In this document: positions 1 through 11,119 of the stretch, one piece after another | How the letters are laid out: every line of letters begins with the position of its first letter | Position numbering within the stretch: position 1 is the stretch's first letter | NCBI GenBank assembly: GCA_035772785.1 | Contig: JAOCPU010000086.1 | Span: forward strand, 1-64,000 | Length of the DNA stretch: 64,000 bases | Direction of reading: 5' to 3' | Origin: Phlebiopsis flavidoalba | Lineage: Eukaryota; Basidiomycota; Agaricomycetes; Polyporales; Phanerochaetaceae | The notes under the pieces: generated by a model | What the model saw: only the letters and a program-made list of their open reading frames with translations | Databases searched by the model: none | Told to the model about the DNA's origin: nothing | Translations under genes and position numbers: made by a program

Positions 1-189
1 ATTATATAAATTTATTTTTGCATCCATCTTACTGACTTATAGTACGCGATAATTCACCAGGGGACTTCTCTACGAGCTACACTGGCTCTATCCATAAACG
101 CACATATTTGTTATAAACTTGAAATAAGTGTATATACTTTGACAATACAAAATTGAGGCGTTTTTATGGCAAAAAATTGTGTCTTACGA

Positions 190-3100
190 CAGCGAGCGAG
201 CAGCCTCAGAGGAAGCCCGGGCGCTTACCCGCGCAGTTGAATTCAAGTTCCGAAAGTATTACCCGCGCGATGCTCTGTCTTCTCGCTGCCATCCTCCGCC
301 GTCGTTCATGAGAACGGCGGCTCATCTCGCTCTCGCTCGGAGGCTTCTCTGAGCTCTCTTGTTGTCTAGTCTTTCAACTTTCCCCACTACCCTGATGCCG
401 CCCTGCGCCGTTCAACACGCGCATCATCAACTTCGCCTTGCCGTCCAAGCAAAGCGGCCTTGGACCACACCCTCAGCTGTGTACTGCAGCCATTTCTTTG
501 AGCCTCAGTACGAGGGCGCGCGTACACGTGCAGACAGCCAGCCTGAACGACTCAGATTGTCCAGCGCCCCGGGTATCGTTGCTCGGTTGGTGAGTTGCGT
601 GCAGCCACTACTGAGAGGTTCGGATATATAGGTTGACCGAATGACCTGGTTGCAGCCTGGTGAATGATGAGATGGCGCGACCATCAACAGGACGGCTTAG
701 TCGTAGCCGAGACAACACGCCCGTGAATAACTTAAAGATTATGCGGCCATAGGCAGGACGGCCTCTTTATTTAGAACGAGACGGCGTGGTCATGTACAAG
801 ACGGCGCGGCCATGTACAAGACGGCGCCGCAGTCCCGGTGGATGAGACAGCCTACGGGCAAGATGAGACAACGCGAGAATGAGCGACCATGGGCCAAGAC
901 GCGCGCTAGGAAATACGTCATGATGTCGGCGTCGACCAGCAGGCATGGCCGTGAAGACCACACAACTGTGCACAAGGCGGCGCGGACGGAAACACAGGAC
1001 GACATGGGCACTGGACAGACAGCGCGGAGGATCGACCCCGAGGCTGCCCTAGGTCGTGAACAAGACGCTAAATGCGCGCATGGGACGAGGCGAGATGACA
1101 ATGACGAGACGGCGGCTATAAACAAGACGGCGTAACCTTGAACAAGACGGTCGCGTGGACAACACAGGATGGCAACAGGCACTGGAAAGACAACGCGAGG
1201 ATCGACGAGACCGCCCCAGTTGTGGGACCAGACGGTGCGGGCAAGACGAGACAGGACGAGACGAGACAGGATGGTGTGAGCCAGATGAGACGAGACGAGC
1301 ATCAACAAGACGGTGCGGGCCATTCGAGATGAGGCTGGAATTGACAAACGGCGCGGTCGTAGAGAAACGGCGCAACCATGCACGAGGTAGCGCCGAACAT
1401 TCCAGGATGGCACAGGCACGAGAACTTGAAGGACAATGGAAGCATCGATTCCAAGGCTATCCTGGTCGCAAAGGAGCCCAGTGCGCATAAGACGAGATGA
1501 GACGAGAAGGTGCGGGCCAGACGAAACAACACGATGGCGGCGCGGGCACAAGCCCCGACAAGACAAAACGAGAGACGAGACGGTCTGGGCAAGATAAGAT
1601 CAGGCGAGACGGCACGAAGCGTCAACGAGGTGGCCTAGTCCGAGTCGTAGGGACAACGCGATAGACTCGGAGATGACTTGGTCGTAGATGACACGGCATG
1701 TATAAGAAAGTGGAATAAGCATAACAATGTACTGCATTACAATTCAATATATTGTATGAGCTGATTGCATGTCTTCAGAACTATGTTACTGTACTGTAGG
1801 TATGTACAGTCCGTGAAACGGCTAGAAAGATTTGAGGGGCACTTAATATGTCCGCGGTTTGTGTGCAGTATTTGAGCTGTGCGGTTGGTGCGACGTCGAG
1901 GGCGGGTGGTGCCGTGGCGGTGTAGTGAGAGGGGTTCTGGGGCAAGAACGCCGTGTCGTGCGCGGCTCATTCTGACGGGACCTGCGGGGATTTCTCGTGA
2001 GGGGATTCTATGAGCTTCTGGTGAGTGTGCCGTTCGTGTCTCTGGAAAAGCATCGTGCTTACTTTTTGTCTCTAGTTTGTACCTCTCCTCTGTGTTTTGC
2101 GGCGCGACGAATACTCTCGCAAACACGCACAACGCCTCGCCATGGTGCACGCCGCATCTTGAAGACCTCCAGATGATGGCGGCAGCCGTTTTGTGGAATT
2201 GCCCCATGGATCGCGCGTTGTATTATGTTATCCCTGCTCACACACCTCTCGGCTCCGCCGTCGTCCAGTTCATCACCATCCCCATCCCATTCGCACCACA
2301 ATTTACAAATCCCCCTCCACCACATGCGCATAGCTCGCGTGGCCAAACAGGCCTTGCGCCGCGGACTTTGAGAAATTCGCCATGGAACGGACATCCAAGG
2401 TCGGGTCTTGGAGCCCACTCCCTGTGTGGCAGGCTCGTTCGGGGTGTCAATTGGGCGTGTAAAGTCGAGGACGCGAGAGGGGGCCACATGTGTGACGGTA
2501 TGAGCGCAACGTCGGGAGAGCGAAGTCAGCGTAGTGTCGTCCTAGGTGGGTTGTCTTCTTGAGCGACAGCGTCTTGTGACAGTGTGAGTGCCAAGTCAGT
2601 CGTTCGTTCGTTCTTGTGACGACGTGAGCGCAAAGTCGAAGAGCGAAGGCAGCGCAAGAGTGAAGCATGCAACAGCAGCGTGCACGCAGAGGAGCCCACT
2701 CTGGAGGACCAGCGAGAGAGGTAGAACGCGAAAGAAGTTGCTTGCCGCAGCGCGACAATGCCCAGTACATGGCGTGTACGTAATGGCGTGTACGCGTAGG
2801 GAACATGGGGTGCTGCGCGCGTCGTGCAGCGCGCTGCGAGAGAGAGAGAGAGCAGGGGAGGTGCGCCCAATCCAACAACGTTCTCCAAAGCGGAAGCGAT
2901 CAAAACCGTTGTGGCGCGCGGAGAACGCCGAAAACTAACGAACATTAAACGCAGGGAGGGGGAACATGCTCTCATTGACGTCGATTAGGATGTTTACAGA
3001 GATATAAAAAATTATTTATTATACACTTGTGACTACTGAAAGTAAAACGATTCAACATTACTACTACATACCCACTAACAATGAAGAGTATGTCCCTTCG

Positions 3101-3530
3101 CAAGGTAAGGCGGCGGACAGACGGCGCTAATTCTGGAACGAAAGATCGTCGAAAGTTTGTGTGAGCTGCAGGAGTTGAAAACACTCATCGGCGCTTAGCG
3201 TAACAACTTGAGCGAAGGGGTAGTTTCAGGTGTCTGACATAGTAAGTAGTCAATATTCAGCGGACGGCCAGATCCATGTACGACATGTCCAGAAAATCGG
3301 AACAAGTTTTCGATTCGAAATTTGTATTGGAAAACTTGTAGGGTTAAGGTTGACAGACCGCCCGAATGAGACGTCTGCAAGTTTGAACTCATCGACACCG
3401 GTAAACAAAAATATCACACACACTTTCCCACGCTTTCGACCCCGAAGATTTGTTGGGTTAGGAAGAAGACTCCCCAATACCCAAACACGCATTGGAAACG
3501 ATTTTTTATTCATAAATCTGTAATAAGACG
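190..3530 (+). repeat. Left arm of a large diverged inverted repeat
   Basis: Blocks of this stretch match the reverse complement of 24,467-27,570. Positions 190-430 (a GAGCGAGCAGCCTC block, then CATCCTCCGCCGTCGTTC and GAGAACGGCGGCTC) match 27,290-27,570 reversed. Positions 2,880-3,530 match 24,467-25,110 reversed, including AAAACCGT, GAGTATGTCC, CAAGGTAAGG, TGTACGAC, GGGTTAGGAAG and ACCCAAACACGCATTGGAAA, in the same order. The inner edge is sharp at about 3,530, just after an ATTCATAAAT block. Between the blocks lie a minisatellite and about 1.2 kb (1,700-2,880) for which I see no partner in the other arm. No gene is recognised inside. The arms have clearly diverged, so the duplication is not recent. 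Confidence 0.75.
700..1700. repeat. Degenerate GC-rich minisatellite
   Basis: Short variants of a unit resembling ACAAGACGGCGCGGCC recur, interleaved with GACGAGACAGGATGG-like variants. Some local runs are almost perfect, for example the GACGAGACAGGA repeats near 1,240-1,310. The array stays open in several frames on both strands and so produces long Ser/Arg/Val-rich or Arg/Asp-rich translations. They look like by-products of the repeat and not genes. A comparable array in reversed orientation lies at 25,290-25,570. Confidence 0.7.
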
Positions 3531-6500
3531 CCGATTGATGGCGCCATTCCACTCTGCCATCAACGCTATCGCGCGCACGGTATGACGGCATACGGACGAC
3601 CCCTCGCGCGGACCAGAAACGACTAGACCATGCTCACCCACTCATGATGACCTACAACCCAAAGACACACAGCCTAAAACAGCCATGCTCGTATAGCGCT
3701 TGACAGGTCCTAACCCCCACACATGGGTACATGCGCGTCATAGACGTAAGCTGGCCTACTCTGCTCATGTGCCTGACAGTGGTCTCTCTTGATTCTCTAT
3801 GTCAAGTAATCAGGTTCACTTGTCGTACATCCCATCAAACCAGTACAAAAGCTGCATTTATGTTAACCTATTGAATAGGGGTCATGTGCTGTCGTCTCAC
3901 ACACGCATTCGTTGGAGTCGTCTGTGAGTACGCATCAATGATTATCTCCAACGGTGGCGTATCACCTCTCAACCCAGTGGTACATGTAGTGCTGGGTAAC
4001 ACCGACGATCCTTTCTACAGACAGCGACTTTGAGCGCTTCGACGTCCTACTGTCCAAGACCCGTATCTCAAAACATACGTATCGTCCCTCGAATGCTCAC
4101 CTATCTACTTCTGGCAGGGTTCTTTCCACCGAACGAACAAAAAAATCGTTGGGTGTTGCGTGGTATGCCTGGTAGCACCAACACGAGAAATGGTTGTGGT
4201 GCATTTCCCCTAATGGGCCCACCGGGGGGGCTACCCCAATGGAGGAAAGGCCGGTTCGGCGTACTAGGGGTCGATCAGGAACCAGTCGAAACCGCGTCGT
4301 TTCTTTGCACAGTGTGAAGAAAATGCCGGTTCGGCATATAGGTTCTGGGTAAACATCCCAGCAAGGCAAACAGCGTACACATGCCGAATGCAGTACGCCC
4401 CGTCCATTGTACCCCCGCAAAGGCATCACGTCATTATAACCCTCCACACTCATTTTCCTGGTTGAGTGACGACCAGCATCGACTTTCTGACTTCCTTCAG
4501 GCCATGTCCATGCACTGGCAGACCTCGCCCGTCTCTTCAATCAACGGCTACAACACATTCGACTTTGGCCCTGTGTTAGGCCGCACATACACGAAGACTT
4601 CCAGTTCGTCCTCTCCTCCCCCGCGTCGCACTGGGGAGTATCCTACGCGCAACCCCCCAAATCGGAGTTTCTGGATACTGGGTCGGCACGGGCTCGACGG
4701 GAGAGTTAAGTCTCTGTAATGGTATGTTACGAGAGTACTATACGGCTCAAGGTGGTGGCTACTAACGCGCTAACTAGCTCCAAATCGTCGATTTGATCGC
4801 GTCTGAAAAACGCTGCTGCTACACTCCGTCACGTCGAGCTTTTTCTCTGTCTCCTACTGCGTATACGAGCGCCAGTGCTGATGTAGCTGTGCCACCCGTC
4901 AGGTCCGCAACCAAGTGGCGAATTTTACGGAGTGGAGACCCGTACCGCAACGAGTACATCATTGATATTCAAGTTCAAGGACGGAAAAGATCATTGGCCT
5001 GACGGAGTTTGTAGGACGTCGGCGTACACGCTGTCTGTCATGAGCAAATTTACGACAGAAAGGTAGAGGTTGAGTCGTATCGGCGCGGGAAATGTAAAGA
5101 GACTGCGTCTTTCTGATCCTGATGACATTAGGTAGAGACCGCAAAGTGAAATACAAATATTCTAGCTTGCACGCGCAATATCACTAATACACGCGCATGG
5201 AAATGCCATATCACTCTATCCATCCCGAGATATTGAGCTGTTTGATCCGTTTGACAATGGTAATAATTAATGTGGCCATGCTTAGCGCAACGCAACTTTC
5301 TACGAAGCAGAACCAACTTCCTACCAGGCATCCGTCCAAGGAATTCTCACCCCACAGGGTTGATGCCCCGCCTCGCCACACAAAAACACTGATATCGGTG
5401 ATAGCTGTGCGTACTAGGAGATCATGTATGACTTTGGTAGCGCCGATGCTAGTGTGCGCTCTGGAGTCTGGAGTCTGTCAAGGGTCCAGGTCCGCGTCAC
5501 ATGTAGGATACCGCAGTATGAAAGCTCGGATATACAAGCAACAAGAGGTGTGATTGTTTTTGGTCAGGCCGGCAATATCAAGCTCAATGGAATCTAGATT
5601 CAATGGTCTTCGGCGAGAAGTACTCGCGAGTTCGCGTCACGAGAAAGAGTATCCCGTCGGATTTCTCACAAAGACATGTGTCGTACTTCGTGCCACTCCC
5701 TCGCTCTAGCGGCCACGGCGGACGAAAATTCCAAATAAAAACCCACATTTAGCGTCTTCTTCTCATTCACAGTGGAATCGCCCATGGTTAAACAGTTTGT
5801 AGACTCGCCGCATGTGCCTGTCTGTGCTATGAATAAGAGGGGCCTACGAATGTGAGAGTGCTCGGCGCGAACGCGGCGGAATTGTTGCTCACCATCAGGT
5901 GACAGTGACGTAGGGCAAAGAGGCAGAAGGAACACGTAGTAGAGCAAACTTCGAAGGTTGCTCGCTCTATTAGATGGAATCGTCCGCCTGTGGAATTATT
6001 GTGCTTTGTATCAGCAGGTTTATGCGCGACGCCCGCGCGACCCCTCCACAGCCTGCCATAGGCATCCCTCGGAGCGACCTTCCATACCTCGGGCCTGGCC
6101 GCTCGCCCCATCTGCGTCAGCACGGGAGCACGCGTACTCACACCCGCCACTCACAGCGTCGTCCGCTCCCACGGAATGTTCCACCGAGAAGAGGTTAGAG
6201 TGCACCCAAATTCAGCCTCGGACCGAACGCGTCTCGCCACCAAGATGGTAAGCAGTTTAATCGCCACATCTAGCGTTATAAACGTATGACGTCGATTGAG
6301 TGTAGGTCAAACAACATTACTACGTCTCTTACGGGATACAGAAATATTTTATGACCGAGTCGAGATCAGCACCTGCACGTAGGGATCCGTCAATCCGATC
6401 GCTGAGGGATGAGGCGCATCAATCAAGCGTCGGGCGCCACACAGAAAATCATGTCATGTCTCGGCCTGAACGAGATCGTAATTGTGTGTGTAGTATCTAA

Positions 6501-7210
6501 AGCGCGACAGTGCTCACCAGGCCACACTCGAAGTGAAAGATCACACGCTCCCCCGGTTGTGATGTGCTCTAGTGAAGTGCCGGACTCAGAGAGATGCAGA
6601 CAAGCATGATACGATGCTGGCAGACAGCGCGCGGAAGCAATTAGCGTCAGGGAGTGGCCCCGCAGAATCAGGCAAGAGAGAATGGAGAATTGGGGGCTAG
6701 GAAATGCGGTGGAACGTCCGCGCGCATCATGAGTGTACGAAGACACGTCTGTGACGCTTGTGGGTGTATGTCCCCCCGCTCGCGAGAGACATGGTCAGCA
6801 TGCTGAGGCGGACGCCTGACAGAGTCGTATCCCCATTTGCGTCGCGCGACGTACCCGGGTGTGCCCAGCAAACTCTCTACGCGGTCAGCAGGAAGCGCGC
6901 TCGTGAATAATCTGCGCTTTGAGAAGGCGCGGCTCGCTTCGTCGCTCGGGTGCGTCCGCCTGCTCGCGTCGGGAGGCGCTGCGGTCGGCGAGCGCAAGAA
7001 CGGAGGGTGCCTGGGCGGGCGGTGATGAGGATGACGACAAAGAGACGCCAAGGAAGCACGTGTGTCAGAAGTGCGGAGTCAGCGTCGCCCTGCGCCTGCC
7101 AAGGTCGGCGAAGCGCCTGTCCTTCTGACCAGCGACCACCACATAAGCATCTGCTAGCAGTCCGCATTCTCTGTCCGTGGTCCGTGGGCCACGAAATACC
7201 AAACACATCA
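3531..7210. other. No recognisable gene
   Basis: I see only short open frames with no recognisable motif, no convincing splice structure and no strong repeat. Local sequence is mixed in base composition. Frames at 4,030-4,720 and 5,200-5,550 are the longest but show no domain. Confidence 0.5.
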
Positions 7211-7216
7211 CCAAGT

Positions 7217-7230
7217 TGTTTATTTAAATA
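7217..7230 (+). promoter_or_regulatory. Possible TATA-like element
   Basis: TTTATTTAAATACC lies about 110 bases upstream of the ATG at 7,340 and is followed by a C-rich, pyrimidine-rich leader (CTCCAATCCCCATCCCACTACC). That layout is typical of fungal promoters. It supports the small gene downstream. Confidence 0.4.
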
Positions 7231-7339
7231 CCCCCCGCTCGCATCATGCTGCCTCCCTTACTCCAATCCCCATCCCACTACCAAGTCGCACAGCGCATCA
7301 CCCTTCCCACCCGTCGCACCACACCACATCTGCATCGAG

Positions 7340-7780
7340 ATGGTTGAAGCAGCACGGAGATATAACTCAGAGTATTCACAGAGCTCATGGTCCGGCATTA
7401 AGGTGCGTCTCGGTGTCTCTCCCCGCCTCACAAGGCTGACCCCACCGCAGGACCTTGCCCAAATCGTGGGCACCGACGACGCACGGACAATCTACGAACA
7501 AGCTCGCGACGCTGCAAAGCCGCCAATCCTCGACAAAGCGCCACCGGCGCGGCCGCGCGACGACGAGGACGACGACCCAGAACAGGCCAAACGAGGTGTA
7601 CATCCTCGCACTCGCAACCGGCACTCCAGCGCGCACCCGACGCCCCACCATGCCGCGTCGAGGCACGCGTGCGCCAGGTCCTCCGCCAGCTCGGCATGTG
7701 CCTCGAGACGTGCCGCACATACTTTGTCCAGGCGCACGCGCGCGAGCCACTGCACGACTCGTCCGACGACTCGTCGTAGC
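7340..7780 (+). CDS. Small hypothetical acidic protein, two or more exons
   Basis: I do not recognise this gene. A true ATG begins MVEAARRYNSEYSQ. The frame reaches a GTGCGT donor at about 7,402, and a CACCGCAG acceptor at about 7,450 joins it in frame to DLAQIVGTDDARTIYEQARD, followed by an acidic stretch (RDDEDDDPEQAK). After that the best-looking coding sequence moves to another frame (VEARVRQVLRQLG, then CLETCRTYFVQAHARE) and ends at DSSDDSS and a stop near 7,779. The frame change could be an unmarked intron or a one-base error. The predicted product is roughly 130-150 residues with no signal peptide or membrane segment visible. An upstream TATA-like element supports it. Confidence 0.45.
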
Positions 7781-7799
7781 GCTTCCCTCCCTCGTACGT

Positions 7800-9840
7800 G
7801 CCTCTAATCCCCCGTCCCCCATTCGCCCGCCCGCTGACGGCGCACTGCAGCACGCACTTTGTAACACCACCCACGCAAAACTATGATGGACTATTTCCGG
7901 AGCCTACGTCCGGGCGGTGCAGCGCGCCCGGGAAGATACCCCCTCTTAATGTGTACTCGCTATGGACGCGCCGCGAAATAGACTCGGCTGTGTTCCCCCG
8001 GGGATCTATTCGAATTCTGGGAGACCGGGGCGAGGGCTTCTGCGCGTGCATCAGCGTGATTGTACGACCGCCCTGCGCAGCGCGTCAGCACGCTTTGTGG
8101 TTCTGTGCGCGCTCGTGGGAACGCGCCACCGGCGCAGTGGCCTGTGTAATGTGTGCAATCCTCCACATAGAATCAAGCGAGGATATGTCGCGCCGGACAC
8201 GTAGCGTTCGGCCAAGTTTAAGCTCGTTGTACAACAACCAGGATTGATGGTGACTTTGACATACTGCACACCCCGGTCCACCCCCGCCCTGATGATGGCG
8301 CGCCACATCCGCCACTCACTCACCACCCAACCCTCCCGGTATTCATAGCAGCACCGTTGGTCAGAAAGCTTGTATGCGGGGCCCGTGATTCTCGGCAAAG
8401 CGTTGACCAGCAATGCTGACACCCCGCTATGGCACCGAAACGGGCTCGCGACGTCCCACGTAGGGCGCGTCTGCGCCGGTCCGCGCTGCTCGGGAGGGGG
8501 TGTGTGGGAGTTGGTGCGGACGTACGTACGCGATGGGCGGTGACCGGGAAGGAGGGACGAGTGTGGACTGTTCTGTTGCTTCGGTTGGCAGCTTGAGACA
8601 TTTTGTGCGACGGCGCACTGGGTGTATGCGCTCACTGAATAGCATTTATTCCCCTCGGGTCGAATGAGACAACAAGTGTGAGCGGCCTCACGTTGCTAAA
8701 CCCAGTTTTCCTTCATAAACGGGTATCCTCTACTGCTAAGGATCGCGCATCACAGAAGTAGAGCGGCCGCGAGAGACTCTAGACAAAAGATTTGGGCGAG
8801 AGATGGCCAGCCTTGGAGGGCAAAAAAAACCAACATTCTGTCTTATAATGTGAGCCCCATCGCGCATATACGAGGTTCTTATCTCACAAGTATTTGCAGA
8901 TGCAGTCCCGACAGCACTTTCTTTCATTCCACAGCCAATACGCGAACAAGCACCTCGCAGAAGGCCAGTAAGCCACCCACAGCGCGCCTTCTCGGTGCCG
9001 ACGGCGTACGAGTCCTAGATTCAGGAAATAGAGTGTACGCGAGCGCGAGGGGGCGTCCGGCAGCGCAGCCTGTGCAAGCGCGAGCCGTTCAGGCGTGGGG
9101 GCTAGGTACTACGATAGATGTCTATCCGGGGAGTTGTATCTGGCGGGAGTTGAAGGCAAGCCGTCCAGGGTCACACAAACCGTGTGTCCCGACATAGGCA
9201 TTGGGGTAATAAAGCCGGATTCCTGTGATTGAACGCTGACACCTGCGGATAGTAGTTTGGATAGGTTCACACCGACATCGAGTGGATAGTCGACATACCT
9301 CCCAGCGGCACAACCCCGATCCACGCAGCTTTCCCTTGTCTCCCGCCATGTTAGGGTATAGATGTGTCCAAAGGATATGTCGCCCCCTGAGGCTTTTCTG
9401 GCAGTGTTTTTTGAACTTTCACGACCGCAAGAGAATCTTGTGACAAAGGAAGGTGACGGGAATCCGTTGGTAACGCCGTGTGATATTTCAAGCTTCCCGG
9501 CCGTTAGAGCTGAATCCCGAGGAGACACTGTGCGGATGCCACTGCAAAAGACCCGTTGAGGGGTGATGGTACAGGTCAAAGGCTGCGCGACGCCGCGACG
9601 CGTGGTGCGTGGTGGCTCGTGCCCCGCGCTTGCGTTAGTCATTTGGGCTGACAACGCGACGATCGGGGTGGCATCGGGCGCGCATAGAGGTCAACCTCGC
9701 GCGAACTGCAAGTATTCGATGCTCGGTACTTACGAGAGTGTAAAAGATGTACTGTAAAATGACAGGCCTTACGGGCCTAAGCATCCACACCTTGTTGCAC
9801 CGGTCAAAGTCGCACGTTGATGCCGCAAACACGTACAATG
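7800..9840. other. No recognisable gene
   Basis: Overlapping open frames on both strands (for example around 8,050-8,640 and 9,110-9,650) show no domain, splice structure or consistent coding signal. They look like by-products of GC-rich sequence. Confidence 0.45.
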
Positions 9841-9847
9841 TTGGTAA

Positions 9848-10639
9848 ATGAGCGTTTCTCGCGTATGGCAGGCGGGATCGCTCGCTCGCTTCAGAACTGC
9901 CAGCGAGACTCGAGCCTTCATCCTGCCATTACACACCAGAGCACATACCCCACAGCTACCCTCCAATGTCAGGCTACAGGCTGCAGATAGACAGGACCAG
10001 GCAAAGGTGAGTGCTCGCCTTGAAACGCTGGGGCATACGAAGCTAAAAGAGCACAAGCCCATCCCAACGCTTGATGAGCTTTTGCGGCTACTACAGCTGG
10101 GTAGTCGACGACAGCTCATATTTGGACAGATATGACGCGCAAGACGAGGATGCCGATGATGAAGAGTGCAACGCATACGGAGGATTGACGCTCACGACGA
10201 CGCAGCGACCTGCGACTCTCGACAGCATCGAAGGAGAGGTCCAGTGTTAACGAGGCGAGACTAGAGTTCGAGGGTCTCGTCCGGCCGAGTGCCGCAAAGG
10301 CGTCGTCAGCTGGACTCTGAAGACGAAAGAGTGCAGCGACTTTTTCGCAGTACATACGTTCGGCGACACGAGTACGAGGCCCTGAGAATCACCGTCCTGG
10401 ATGTCAAAGATGATAAAGGAATCCCTTTTGTTCTCGTCGAGTGGGCCCAGGAATTTCGCTCCCAGTTTAGTGTGACTGGCAAGAGGCAGAGATGTTGGGG
10501 CTTCCAGCCTGAGAGGAGTAAGAGTGGCAAAATCCTAGATTTGACGGACGGGGAGAAACAAAGGTTGGGGGTAAATGATGGGAGCGAAGGTGAGGCAGAT
10601 GATATAGATCATGAGGAGGGAGAGGGACGAGTAAGATGA
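9848..10639 (+). CDS. Hypothetical acidic protein, frames broken
   Basis: I do not recognise this gene. A first open frame from the ATG at 9,848 reaches a GTGAGT donor at about 10,009. A CTACAG acceptor near 10,096 leads into an acidic frame (DAQDEDADDEECNAYGG, then TTQRPATLDSIEGEVQ) that stops at about 10,250. The neighbouring frame continues EARLEFEGLVRPSAAK, then DERVQRLFRSTYVRRHEYEA, ITVLDVKDDKGIPFVLVEW and an acidic tail ending at 10,639. The natural-looking residue order across three frames suggests one gene with one or two indels or missed introns. No enzyme motif is visible. The alternating acidic and basic segments suggest a soluble, possibly nuclear protein, but that is a guess. Confidence 0.4.
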
Positions 10640-10826
10640 GAAGTGCAACGATGAGAAATATGGAGAGTACCGGTTCGCAAAAACTTTCAATACATGCGTG
10701 GTTTATATTGCGTTATCATGGACAGCGCGACACACGTACATACACAAGGATATCAGATATCATGAGTTTTGGGGCAGTTCTACATTCGTTTCAAATGTCA
10801 GTATCTAGGTGAGCAACACTGTGGTA

Positions 10827-11114
10827 ATGGACATACCCCAAGTTAAAAAAAATGTGGGTAATGAATCCCATAGATCCAAGCATTGTGTTCTTCAACTTAA
10901 GACGGAGCTGATGGCTGCAGTGTATGCAGAGCTCGCCGTCTTCGCAATCCTCGAAGAGAACGCTGAGTCTATGGCATCGGGTCGGCCATGGTTCGGACTT
11001 ACGCTCGCAGGTGTACGTGAGGCTCTGTCAGTCGTGTGGCTTTGGGCGGAAGGTTGCGGGGTTCCGAGATTGCTCGAAATGCTTCTTCGCCAGGCGCTCA
11101 TCAACATGTCTTAA
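10827..11114 (+). CDS. Possible short Leu/Ala-rich protein
   Basis: A 95-residue frame opens with ATG (MDIPQVKKNVGNESHRSK) and contains a long Ala/Leu-rich, likely helical section (ELMAAVYAELAVFAILEENA and LLEMLLRQALINMS). There is no recognisable domain, no signal peptide and no clear promoter. The composition is more protein-like than neighbouring frames. A chance frame remains as likely as a gene. Confidence 0.2.
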   Translation: MDIPQVKKNVGNESHRSKHCVLQLKTELMAAVYAELAVFAILEENAESMASGRPWFGLTLAGVREALSVVWLWAEGCGVPRLLEMLLRQALINMS

Positions 11115-11119
11115 TATAC

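Noticed and set aside
790..1625. Long minus-strand frames rich in Ser, Arg, Leu and Val
   Set aside because: They follow the minisatellite periodicity, and other frames across the array are also open. No domain is visible.
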